A stretch of 6,211 bases of DNA from assembly GCA_014377795.1 (NCBI GenBank), contig JACMOY010000369.1:1-6211 (forward strand). Direction: 5' to 3'. The translations under genes and the position numbers were made by a program. Shown here one piece after another: positions 1 to 5,522 of this stretch (its first letter is position 1; each line of letters opens with the position of its first letter). The notes beneath the pieces were generated by a model. The model ran no database searches. It saw only the letters and a program-made list of their open reading frames with translations, and was not told the DNA's origin. Source of the stretch: Actinomycetota bacterium (GTDB taxonomy: Bacteria; Actinomycetota; Actinomycetes; Actinomycetales; Angustibacteraceae).

Positions 1-2
1 CC

Positions 3-281
3 GCGGTCACCGGTCAGGCGCAGGTGCTGCGCGGCCGGCTCGCCCGCCAGCACGGCGACCGGTTCGCCCGCGCGAGCGGCTGGGGCACCGGGTACGACGT
101 CGCCGAGGTCGACGAGCTGTGCGACCAGGTCGCCGACTACTTCGACGGCGACCGCGCGCTGGCCGTGGACACGTTGCGCGACAAGGTCTTCGGTATGCGT
201 CGCGGTGCCCGTGCGTACGACGAGCGCGCGGTCGACGCCTACCTCGACCGGGTGGTCGCGGTCATGATCAAGGTCGGCTGA
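3..281 (+). CDS. DivIVA domain-containing protein, 3' part (5' end outside window)
   Basis: The reading frame is open to the left edge of the window, so this is the C-terminal part (92 visible residues) of a longer protein. A GTG at 24 is probably internal. Two DivIVA-type motifs are visible: GYDVAEVDEL, and near the C-terminus AYDERAVDAYLDRV, preceded by the LRDKVFGMRRG segment. This spacing is typical of actinobacterial proteins carrying short repeated DivIVA N-terminal motifs, known from the family to relate to polar or septal membrane targeting. No transmembrane segment is visible in this piece. The gene ends by overlapping the 3' end of the convergent F420-type oxidoreductase gene by 14 bases. 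Function beyond the family name cannot be given, because the N-terminus is missing and no cell-division gene is in view. Confidence 0.8.
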   Translation, partial: AVTGQAQVLRGRLARQHGDRFARASGWGTGYDVAEVDELCDQVADYFDGDRALAVDTLRDKVFGMRRGARAYDERAVDAYLDRVVAVMIKVG

Positions 282-690
282 CCACTCGCGGCGCCGGTCG
301 CTCGAGCAGGCCCAGCACCCGGTCGACCTGGATCTGCAGGACGACGCGGGCCGAGTTCTCCCGTGGCTGCCGGTATCGCTCGGCGTAGCGCCGCACCGCG
401 TCGGCCACCGGCTCGGGGTGCACCAGGACGCTGACCGGTCCCTCGAGCGTGATCCAGCGCCAGCTCTCGAACTGGCACACGACGGCGCGACCACCCCGCA
501 TCGCGTTCGACGCCTTCATCGTGTCGCCGCCGGTGATGATCCGCACGAGCCCGGTGTCGTCGTCCCAGGTGAACCCGACGGGCACCACGTGCGGCGAGCC
601 GTCCTTGCGCAGGGTGGTCAGCGTCGCCAGGTGCCGCTCGCGCAGGAAGTCCAGTGCGGTGGAAGGCAGCTCGCGCGGGTCCAGGCTCAC
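268..690 (-). CDS. PPOX-class F420-dependent oxidoreductase (split-barrel flavin/deazaflavin-binding protein)
   Basis: A 140-residue protein of the pyridoxamine 5'-phosphate oxidase-like split-barrel fold. The order is typical: an N-terminal helix (LPSTALDFLRERH), the first strands LATLTTLRKDGSPHVVPVGFTWDD, then the cofactor-phosphate-binding region TMKASNAMRGG (K59, N62), a strand pair VVCQFESWRWITLEGPVSVL, a helix ending RRYAERYRQP, and a last strand VVLQIQVDRVLGL. Such small proteins in actinomycetes usually bind F420 (Rv1155-like) and reduce unknown substrates; some members instead bind FMN or heme-derived ligands, so the substrate is open. The start is GTG at 690. There is no Shine-Dalgarno sequence, but a weak -10-like CAGGCT lies 6 bases upstream, which fits a leaderless message. 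The gene is convergent with the DivIVA-domain gene, and its start is 33 bases from the end of the VapC relic on the same strand. Confidence 0.85.
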   Translation of the reverse strand: MSLDPRELPSTALDFLRERHLATLTTLRKDGSPHVVPVGFTWDDDTGLVRIITGGDTMKASNAMRGGRAVVCQFESWRWITLEGPVSVLVHPEPVADAVRRYAERYRQPRENSARVVLQIQVDRVLGLLERPAPRVVSRP

Positions 691-723
691 GACACCAGCC
701 TGTCAGAACCCTGGCACCCCGTC

Positions 724-984
724 TCAGCGCACCTCGACCGTCACGTCGTGGCCGATGGTCCTGGCCAGCCTCAGGTCTCGCGCAGCTGCAGCGACCGACG
801 TCGCATCCCGTCGCTGGACGGCCACCGCCTGATCCGCAGGTGCTCCAAGGTCGGTCAGCACGTCAAAGGCCTCGGCGCCGTCAACACCCCGCGCGAGATC
901 AGCAAGCGCAGCGCCGAGCCGACCTCGTGGTCCAGCAGGTTCGGGGCCGCGAGCTGCTCGCCGGACAGCAACCCGCAGGTCGTC
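724..984 (-). pseudogene. VapC-family PIN-domain toxin relic, multiply frameshifted with internal deletion
   Basis: No single frame here looks like a protein, but joining two minus-strand frames rebuilds much of a VapC toxin. The pieces in order are: DDLR (984-973); LLSGEQLAAPNLLDHEVGSA and its continuation to GVLT (971-879) in the next frame; AEAFDVLTDLGA (876-841) back in the first frame; LRIRRWPSSDGMRRRSLQLRE (21 residues, 839-777) in the second frame; and DLRLARTIGHDVTVEVR plus stop (777-724) in the first. This order matches actinobacterial VapC proteins, in which a GE..HAP..D.EV segment, a V/IRRWP segment, an LR segment and a terminal RLA...GH..E.EV segment follow one another. The N-terminal VDAS-type acidic motif is absent. 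So are about 25-30 residues between LRE and DLRLAR, which should carry the later catalytic aspartates. No VapB partner is present, because prpE occupies the expected place. It is almost certainly inactive. Confidence 0.8.
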
Positions 985-1022
985 GATGCCGGGTCTGGGC
1001 CTGGCGTGAGTGCGCGGCGCGC

Positions 1023-1029
1023 GGGAGGA
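1023..1029 (+). promoter_or_regulatory. Ribosome binding site of prpE
   Basis: GGGAGGA lies 7 bases before the ATG at 1037. This near-consensus Shine-Dalgarno sequence decides the start in favour of 1037 over the in-frame GTG at 1010, which would add nine residues (MRGAREDAP) with no family resemblance and would lie upstream of this site. Confidence 0.8.
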
Positions 1030-1036
1030 TGCGCCC

Positions 1037-2968
1037 ATGACCGACGCGACGACGACGTCCACCGGCGCCTGGGCCGAGGCCCACCGGCGCAGCCTCACCG
1101 ACCCCGAGGAGTTCTGGGGCGAGGCCGCCCGGGGCATCGACTGGATCACGGCACCGACCCAGGTGCTCGACGCGTCGAACCCGCCGTTCTACCGGTGGTT
1201 CGCCGGCGGGGTGATGAACACCTGCTTCAACGCCCTCGACCGCCACGTCATCGCCGGTCGGGGTGAGCAGCCCGCGCTGGTCTACGACTCGCCGGTGACC
1301 GGCTCGGCCCGCACCTACACCTACGCCCAGCTGCTCGACCAGGTCGCGCGGTTCGCCGGCGTGCTGCGCGCGCTGGGGGTCACCAAGGGCGACCGCGTCG
1401 TCGTCTACATGCCGATGGTGCCCGAGGCCGTCATCGCGATGCTCGGCTGCGCGCGCATCGGTGCGGTGCACTCGGTGGTGTTCGGGGGGTTCGCGCCCGC
1501 CGAGCTCGCCGCGCGGATCGACGACGCCCAGCCGAAGGTGATCGTGTCCGCGTCGTGCGGGGTCGAGCCGTCGCGGGTGGTCGAGTACAAGCCGATGCTC
1601 GACGCCGCGATCGCGAAGGCTTCGCACGTTCCCGACCACTGCGTGATCCTGCAGCGCCCGCAGGCCGTCGCGGCCATGGGCGAGCGCGACATCGACTGGG
1701 CCACGGTGATGCGCGACGGCGCGGTGCCGACGTCCGAGTGCATACCGGTGGCCGCCACCGACCCGCTCTACGTGCTCTACACCAGCGGCACCACCGGCAA
1801 GCCCAAGGGCATCGTGCGCGACAACGGTGGCCACGCCGTCGCGCTGCACTGGTCGATGAAGAACGTGTTCGACACCGGGCCGGGCGAGGTGTGGTGGACC
1901 GCCAGTGACGTCGGCTGGGCCGTCGGCCACTCCTACATCGTTTACGCGCCGCTGCTCGCCGGGTGCACGACGGTGCTCTACGAGGGCAAGCCGGTGGGCA
2001 CGCCGGACGCCGGCGCGTTCTGGCGGGTGATCGCCGAGCACGGCGTCAGCGCCCTGTTCACCGCGCCCACCGCGATCCGCGCGATCAAGAAGGAGGACGC
2101 GAGCGGTGCGCTGCTCGCCGACCACGACACGTCGTCGCTGCGCACGCTGTTCCTCGCCGGTGAACGGCTCGACCCCGACACCTACCACTGGGCGGGGGAG
2201 CGGCTCGGCGCCCCCGTCATCGACAACTGGTGGCAGACCGAGACGGGGTGGCCGATCTGCGCGAACCCGCGCGGCCTGCAGGCGCTGCCGGTCAAGCCGG
2301 GGTCGCCGACCGTGCCCATGCCCGGGTACGACGTCCGGGTGCTCGACCCGCACGGCGTCGAGGTCGCCCCCGGCGTCGAGGGGGCGATCTGCCTGCGGCT
2401 GCCGATGCCCCCTGGCACCCTGCCGACGCTGTGGCAGGACGACGCCAGGTACGTCGCGTCGTACCTGTCCGCTTTCGAGGGGTACTACCTCACCGGCGAC
2501 GGTGGGTACGTCGACGAGGACGGGTACGTGTTCGTCATGGGCCGCACCGATGACGTCCTGAACGTCGCCGGCCACCGGCTGTCGACCGGGTCGCTGGAGG
2601 CGGCGCTGTCGGGCCACCCGGACGTCGCGGAGTGCGCGGTGATCGGGGTGTACGACGAGCTCAAGGGCCAGGTGCCACGCGCCCTGGTCGTGCTGAAGGC
2701 GGGCGTCACCACCGCCCACGACGTCGTGGTGGCCCAGTGCGTCCAGCGGGTGCGCGACGAGGTGGGTGCCGTCGCGGCGCTGCGCCAGGTCGACATCGTC
2801 ACCGCGCTGCCGAAGACCCGCTCGGGCAAGGTGCTGCGCAAGACCATGCGCGAGATCGCCGACGGCCAGACGCCCGTGGTGCCCAGCACGATCGAGGACG
2901 CCGCGGTGCTCGACCTCCTCGCGCCGGTGCTGCGCCCTGGGACCCAGACTGATTCCATTTTGGGATGA
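1037..2968 (+). CDS. prpE: Propionate--CoA ligase (PrpE-like, AMP-forming acyl-CoA synthetase)
   Basis: A complete 643-residue ANL-superfamily adenylate-forming enzyme, which activates a short acid with ATP to acyl-AMP and then transfers it to CoA in the cytoplasm. Motifs by residue: N-terminal ACS-type domain with FYRWFAGGVMNTCFNALDRH (51-70); phosphate-binding loop YTSGTTGKPKG (248-258); IVRDNGGH (259-266); the A5 motif DNWWQTETGWPI (396-407); YYLTGDGG (483-490); GRTDDVLNVAGHRLSTG (502-518); and the A10 motif PKTRSGKVLRK (592-602) with the adenylation lysine K598, which is the usual site of regulatory acetylation in this family. NTCFNALDRHV, the DNGGH segment and WWQTETGWPI resemble PrpE/ACSS3 proteins more than acetate-specific Acs, so propionate is the likely preferred substrate, though acetate or butyrate cannot be excluded. 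No methylcitrate or methylmalonyl genes are nearby. The stop overlaps the start of the next gene (ATGA). Confidence 0.9.
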   Translation: MTDATTTSTGAWAEAHRRSLTDPEEFWGEAARGIDWITAPTQVLDASNPPFYRWFAGGVMNTCFNALDRHVIAGRGEQPALVYDSPVTGSARTYTYAQLLDQVARFAGVLRALGVTKGDRVVVYMPMVPEAVIAMLGCARIGAVHSVVFGGFAPAELAARIDDAQPKVIVSASCGVEPSRVVEYKPMLDAAIAKASHVPDHCVILQRPQAVAAMGERDIDWATVMRDGAVPTSECIPVAATDPLYVLYTSGTTGKPKGIVRDNGGHAVALHWSMKNVFDTGPGEVWWTASDVGWAVGHSYIVYAPLLAGCTTVLYEGKPVGTPDAGAFWRVIAEHGVSALFTAPTAIRAIKKEDASGALLADHDTSSLRTLFLAGERLDPDTYHWAGERLGAPVIDNWWQTETGWPICANPRGLQALPVKPGSPTVPMPGYDVRVLDPHGVEVAPGVEGAICLRLPMPPGTLPTLWQDDARYVASYLSAFEGYYLTGDGGYVDEDGYVFVMGRTDDVLNVAGHRLSTGSLEAALSGHPDVAECAVIGVYDELKGQVPRALVVLKAGVTTAHDVVVAQCVQRVRDEVGAVAALRQVDIVTALPKTRSGKVLRKTMREIADGQTPVVPSTIEDAAVLDLLAPVLRPGTQTDSILG

Positions 2969-3189
2969 CCACGCAGATCGCAGTACGACTGCCCGACGAC
3001 CTGGTCGTCGCACTGGACGAGGTCGTCGCACGGGGCGCAGCCACCGACCGAGCCGACATGGTGATCCGGGCACTGCGCCGCGAGCTGCGCAGGCAGCGCG
3101 CGATCACCGATCTCGACAGGATCAACGGCGACGACGATGCCGAGCTGGATGCCTGGATCAGCCACGTCGTGGGGCCGGCCGTCGACTAG
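2965..3189 (+). CDS. Ribbon-helix-helix antitoxin (MazE/VapB-like), apparently without its toxin
   Basis: A 74-residue protein with the layout of a ribbon-helix-helix DNA-binding antitoxin: strand TQIAVRLP (3-10), helix DDLVVALDEVVARG (11-24), then a second, strongly basic helix DRADMVIRALRRELRRQRA (28-46), followed by an acidic tail DDDAELDAWISHVVG, which in this family would wrap the toxin. Actinobacterial relatives of this type usually precede a MazF-like toxin; some partner PIN toxins. Here only 30 bases follow before the convergent relE stop, and no MazF or PIN start is readable, so the toxin appears lost. The ATG overlaps the prpE stop as ATGA and no good Shine-Dalgarno sequence precedes it, so translation is probably coupled to prpE. 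Family assignment is by pattern; the partner is inferred. Confidence 0.75.
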   Translation: MTTQIAVRLPDDLVVALDEVVARGAATDRADMVIRALRRELRRQRAITDLDRINGDDDAELDAWISHVVGPAVD

Positions 3190-3219
3190 TGCGGATGTTG
3201 GACCGCCGATGTGGCGCGT

Positions 3220-3486
3220 TCAGGTGCGGTAGACGGATGTGCGATGGTCGATCCTGACGACGGTGACCACGACGTCCCTGTCGTTGATGGCGTACAGGAC
3301 TCGATACGCCCCACGCCGTGCCGACCACCAACCGGTGAGCTCGCCGCGCAGCGGCGTGCCGACCCGGTGCGGCTCCCGTGCAAGTGCCCCGTAGATGAAC
3401 TCCACCACAGCGGTGGCCACAGCCTCGGGCAGCTGATCGGTGAGCGCACGCCGTGCCGACGGCGTCAATGCGATGCGAAACGTCAC
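3220..3486 (-). CDS. RelE/ParE-family toxin
   Basis: An 88-residue toxin of the RelE/ParE superfamily. Family features are the N-terminal strand and helix FRIALTPSARRAL (3-15), a central helix EAVATAVVEFIYGALAREPHR (21-41), the strand motif GELTGWWSARRGAYRVLYAI (48-67), and the terminal strand VVRIDHRTSVYRT (76-88). The basic and aromatic positions expected in an mRNA-cleaving RelE are present (R57, R58, R62, R78, H81, R82, Y86), so ribosome-dependent mRNA cleavage is the likely activity; a ParE-like gyrase effect is less likely given the HR..VYR ending. The start is GTG at 3486, overlapping the antitoxin stop as GTGA, with no separate ribosome binding site, so it is translationally coupled. 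Nothing looks truncated, and the pair is probably functional. Confidence 0.88.
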   Translation of the reverse strand: MTFRIALTPSARRALTDQLPEAVATAVVEFIYGALAREPHRVGTPLRGELTGWWSARRGAYRVLYAINDRDVVVTVVRIDHRTSVYRT

Positions 3487-3761
3487 TCAGCACGTGAGCT
3501 GCGGCTGCGGATCAGCGTCATCAGGTCGTTCTTGGTCCAGGCCTCCGCCGGTTCTGTGTGAGCAAGGCGCAGCTCAGCCATCAGCGTGGGGTCACTGAGG
3601 ATCTCCAGAGTCTCTTCGAGTGCCTCAAGATCCTCGATCGACACGATGGCGGCGACAGGCTTGCCGTTCTTCGTGATGACAGTGCGTTCGTGGGTCGCTT
3701 CTGCGGACTTGATGATCTCACTGAGACGCGCCTTCGCGTCTGCAAGGGAGGTGGTGGTCAT
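3483..3761 (-). CDS. Phd/YefM-family antitoxin
   Basis: A 92-residue antitoxin of the Phd/YefM fold, the partner of the RelE-type toxin that follows with a 4-base overlap. The N-terminal DNA-binding part reads SLADAKARLSEIIKSAEATH (5-24), then ERTVITKNGKPVAAIVSIEDLEALEE (25-50), the diagnostic strand-turn-strand plus helix of this family. The rest (TLEILSDPTLMAELRLAHTE onward) is the toxin-binding tail. Family proteins bind their own promoter and repress it together with the toxin. The start chosen is ATG at 3761 (MTTTSLADAK). An in-frame ATG at 3773 would give MIVVMTTTS, but it lies inside a TATGAT -10 hexamer, so it would not be in the transcript if that promoter is used. The gene lies 40 bases downstream of the beta-glucosidase stop on the same strand. 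Confidence 0.88.
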   Translation of the reverse strand: MTTTSLADAKARLSEIIKSAEATHERTVITKNGKPVAAIVSIEDLEALEETLEILSDPTLMAELRLAHTEPAEAWTKNDLMTLIRSRSSRAE

Positions 3762-3768
3762 GACCACG

Positions 3769-3774
3769 ATCATA
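3769..3774 (-). promoter_or_regulatory. Probable -10 box of the Phd-RelE toxin-antitoxin pair
   Basis: TATGAT on the minus strand, one mismatch from TATAAT, lies 7 bases before the antitoxin ATG at 3761. No Shine-Dalgarno sequence lies between, so transcription starting at or next to the A of the ATG (leaderless) is likely. No convincing TTGACA-type -35 box is seen 16-18 bases upstream. An autoregulatory operator would be expected to overlap this site, but I see no clear palindrome. Confidence 0.55.
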
Positions 3775-3801
3775 GTCCGCAAGTGCAGCCCGGGCCTGGT
3801 C

Positions 3802-5205
3802 TCAGTCGAGATCGGGGACGGCGTTGGTGGCGACCATCCGCTGGTAGGTGCGGGCGCTGTCCTTCCAGGTGCGCTCCTGGGTGTCGTAGTCGACGCGGAT
3901 GATGCCGAACCGGCGGTCGTAGCCGTAGGCCCACTCGAAGTTGTCGAGCAGCGACCACACGAAGTACCCCCGCACGTCCGCGCCCTGCTCGATAGCGGCG
4001 GCCACGGCGTCGACGTGCCGCGCGACGTACGACGCCCGCTCGGCGTCATGCACGGCTCCGTCGTCGTCCACGGCGTCGTCGAACGCGGCGCCGTTCTCGG
4101 TCACCATCAGCGGCAGGCCGGGGTAACGCTTCGCGGTGCGCAGCAGCAGCTCGGTCATACCGGCCGGCTCGACCTTCCACCCCATCGCGGTGTGCAGCCC
4201 GGACTGCGGCAGGAAGTCGACGTCCTCGGCGCCGACCCAGGGTGAGGCGCCCGAGTCGCCGTGGCCGTCCGCCCGCACCCGGGGCGAGTGCCCGTCCCAC
4301 TGCTGCGCCAGCCCGGTCGTGTAGTAGTTCACGCCCAGGTTGTCCAGCGGCACCGGCGTCACCGCGAGGTCACCGTCCCGCACGAACGACCAGTCGGTGA
4401 CCGCCATGGTGTCCTCGATCAGGTCGCCCGGGTACTCCCCGTCCAGCATCGGGCCGAGGAACGCGCGGTTGCCCACCGCGTCCAGGCGTCGGACGGCCTC
4501 GACGTCGGCGGGGGAGTCGCTCGCGGCGTGGTGCACGTGCAGGTTCAGGGTCACGGACAGCAGGGCTGTCGGCGCCAGCTCACGCACGGCGACGCCGGCC
4601 AGCCCGTGGCCCAGGTTGAGGTGGTGCACGGCCGCGAGAGCGGCGGCCGGCTCGCGGCGTCCGGGCGCGTGGACGCCCGCGGCGTACCCGAGGTAGGCGG
4701 CGCACCAGGGCTCGTTCAGCGTCGTCCACTGGTGCACCCGGTCGCCCAGTGCTCCGACGACCAGCTCGGCGTACTCGCCGAAGCGCAGCGCGGTGTCGCG
4801 CGCCGGCCAGCCGCCGGCGTCCTCGAGCGCCTGCGGCAGGTCCCAGTGGTAGAGCGTGGCGACCGGGGCGATGCCCCGCTGGATCAGCCCGTCGACCAAA
4901 CGGGAGTAGAAGTCCATCCCCGCCTGCACCGCGGGTCCGCTGCCCGTGGGCTGGATCCTCGGCCAGGCGATCGAGAAGCGGTAGGCACCGACGCCGAGCT
5001 CCTTGAGCAGGTCGAGGTCCTGCTCGTACCGGTGGTAGTGGTCGGCCGCGACGTCGCCGGTGTCGCCGTTCAGGGTGTTGCCGGGCGCGTGCGAGAAGGT
5101 GTCCCAGATGCTCGGCCCCCGCCCGTCCTCGTTCACAGCGCCCTCGATCTGGTACGACGCGGTCGCTGCGCCCCAGACGAAACCCTCGGGCAGCGTGCGG
5201 GGCAT
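3802..5205 (-). CDS. Beta-glucosidase, glycoside hydrolase family 1
   Basis: A complete 467-residue GH1 retaining beta-glycosidase, a single TIM barrel. The N-terminus [20 protein letters not shown] (9-28) is the GH1 signature and contains the Gln and Glu region that binds the glycone. HWDLPQAL is at 120-127. The acid/base glutamate is E165 in TLNEPW (162-167), and the nucleophile is E370 in MVTENGAA (367-374). NYYTT (293-297) and [13 protein letters not shown] (417-429) complete the sugar site. Length matches the family (about 440-480). There is no signal peptide, so it is cytoplasmic, acting on imported cellobiose or other beta-glucosides; galactosidase or fucosidase side activity is common. 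The start at 5205 follows a strong AAGGAGA; an ATG at 5238 would add eleven residues before the signature and lacks a good site. No sugar transporter or LacI regulator is adjacent. Confidence 0.93.
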   Translation of the reverse strand: MPRTLPEGFVWGAATASYQIEGAVNEDGRGPSIWDTFSHAPGNTLNGDTGDVAADHYHRYEQDLDLLKELGVGAYRFSIAWPRIQPTGSGPAVQAGMDFYSRLVDGLIQRGIAPVATLYHWDLPQALEDAGGWPARDTALRFGEYAELVVGALGDRVHQWTTLNEPWCAAYLGYAAGVHAPGRREPAAALAAVHHLNLGHGLAGVAVRELAPTALLSVTLNLHVHHAASDSPADVEAVRRLDAVGNRAFLGPMLDGEYPGDLIEDTMAVTDWSFVRDGDLAVTPVPLDNLGVNYYTTGLAQQWDGHSPRVRADGHGDSGASPWVGAEDVDFLPQSGLHTAMGWKVEPAGMTELLLRTAKRYPGLPLMVTENGAAFDDAVDDDGAVHDAERASYVARHVDAVAAAIEQGADVRGYFVWSLLDNFEWAYGYDRRFGIIRVDYDTQERTWKDSARTYQRMVATNAVPDLD

Positions 5206-5210
5206 GGCGT

Positions 5211-5217
5211 TCTCCTT
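5211..5217 (-). promoter_or_regulatory. Ribosome binding site of the beta-glucosidase gene
   Basis: AAGGAGA on the minus strand, 5 bases before the ATG at 5205. It fixes the start there rather than at the upstream ATG (5238). Confidence 0.8.
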
Positions 5218-5219
5218 CT

Positions 5220-5256
5220 CGTCGGCGGACGTCGACATGCTCTCGCACCGCCGACG
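5220..5256. repeat. 9-bp inverted repeat in the divergent glucosidase/DUF2277 intergenic region
   Basis: CGTCGGCGG (5220-5228) and its exact reverse complement CCGCCGACG (5248-5256) flank a 19-base spacer. The left arm ends 3 bases upstream of the glucosidase ribosome binding site, and the right arm lies 7 bases before the putative -10 box of the DUF2277 gene. It could be a regulator-binding dyad or a leader hairpin, or a chance event in GC-rich DNA. It does not match the usual LacI-family operator centred on CG. Confidence 0.4.
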
Positions 5257-5263
5257 CTGTGCG

Positions 5264-5269
5264 TACCGT
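5264..5269 (+). promoter_or_regulatory. Possible -10 box of the DUF2277 gene
   Basis: TACCGT fits TANNNT and lies 6 bases before the ATG at 5276. The interval GAGGGC contains only a weak GAGG too close to the start to be a normal ribosome binding site, so a leaderless or near-leaderless message is plausible. No clear -35 box is seen. Confidence 0.4.
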
Positions 5270-5275
5270 GAGGGC

Positions 5276-5494
5276 ATGTGCCGCAGCATCAAGACCCTGC
5301 GTGAGCCCTTCGTCGACGACGTGACCGCGGACGACGTGCGAGCGGCCGCGCTGCAGTACGTCCGCAAGATCAGCGGGTTCCGGACGCCGGCGCCGCACAA
5401 CGCCGCAGCGCTCGACGCGGCGGTGGCGGCGGTGGCGACGGCGACGGCCGACCTGCTCGACCGGATCGAGGTCCGCGGGCCCCGCAGCACCTGA
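5276..5494 (+). CDS. DUF2277 family small protein
   Basis: A complete 72-residue protein beginning [11 protein letters not shown], the hallmark N-terminus of the DUF2277 family, followed by the conserved segment [20 protein letters not shown] (21-40) and an alanine-rich helix that ends [10 protein letters not shown]. The conserved first residues support the ATG at 5276 rather than any of the longer upstream starts. The family is widespread in actinomycetes and some other bacteria, but has no established function that I know of. Cys2 and the basic residues at the N-terminus are the most conserved features visible. It is cytoplasmic, with no signal or membrane segment. It is divergent from the beta-glucosidase (70 bases between starts) and 28 bases upstream of the carbonic-anhydrase-like gene on the same strand, so those two could be co-transcribed, although the latter appears to have its own promoter. 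Confidence 0.88.
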   Translation: MCRSIKTLREPFVDDVTADDVRAAALQYVRKISGFRTPAPHNAAALDAAVAAVATATADLLDRIEVRGPRST

Positions 5495-5509
5495 GGACCG
5501 GCGTGCCCC

Positions 5510-5515
5510 TACCCT
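5510..5515 (+). promoter_or_regulatory. Possible -10 box of the carbonic anhydrase gene
   Basis: TACCCT fits TANNNT and lies 7 bases before the ATG at 5523, with no purine-rich ribosome binding site between (CGTCGGC). This fits a leaderless transcript starting at the start codon. Confidence 0.4.
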
Positions 5516-5522
5516 CGTCGGC

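Noticed and set aside
724..1149. 141-codon minus-strand frame as an intact gene
   Set aside because: Only its pieces after about 984 resemble a protein, and those match VapC only when combined with another frame. Its N-terminal half is antisense to prpE.
418..1266. 282-codon plus-strand frame spanning the PPOX-type gene, the VapC relic and the start of prpE
   Set aside because: It crosses three unrelated elements and has no family resemblance; it is a shadow frame.
899..3073. 724-codon open frame on the minus strand opposite prpE
   Set aside because: Its translation is Arg/His/Gly/Val-rich, low-complexity sequence with no domain pattern. It mirrors the codon bias of prpE, which has all its family motifs. 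It is a GC-driven shadow, although its last codons pass through the VapC relic.
3190..3219. Remnant of a MazF-like toxin after the orphan antitoxin
   Set aside because: Translation of the 30 bases and the continuation under relE shows no MazF N-terminal pattern in any frame.
3783..3799. GC-rich palindrome around CCCGGG after the glucosidase stop, as a terminator
   Set aside because: The pairing is centred with no loop, is only a few bases long, and has no T-run. It does not support a terminator call.
3762..4049. N-terminal extension of the Phd antitoxin to 188 residues
   Set aside because: The extra part overlaps the glucosidase 3' end out of frame and is Ser/Thr/Pro/Arg-rich. The family length of about 90 residues fits the start at 3761.
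4261..5271. 336-codon plus-strand frame opposite the beta-glucosidase
   Set aside because: It is antisense to a gene with every GH1 motif in place, and its translation is Val/Arg/Gln-rich without recognisable domains.
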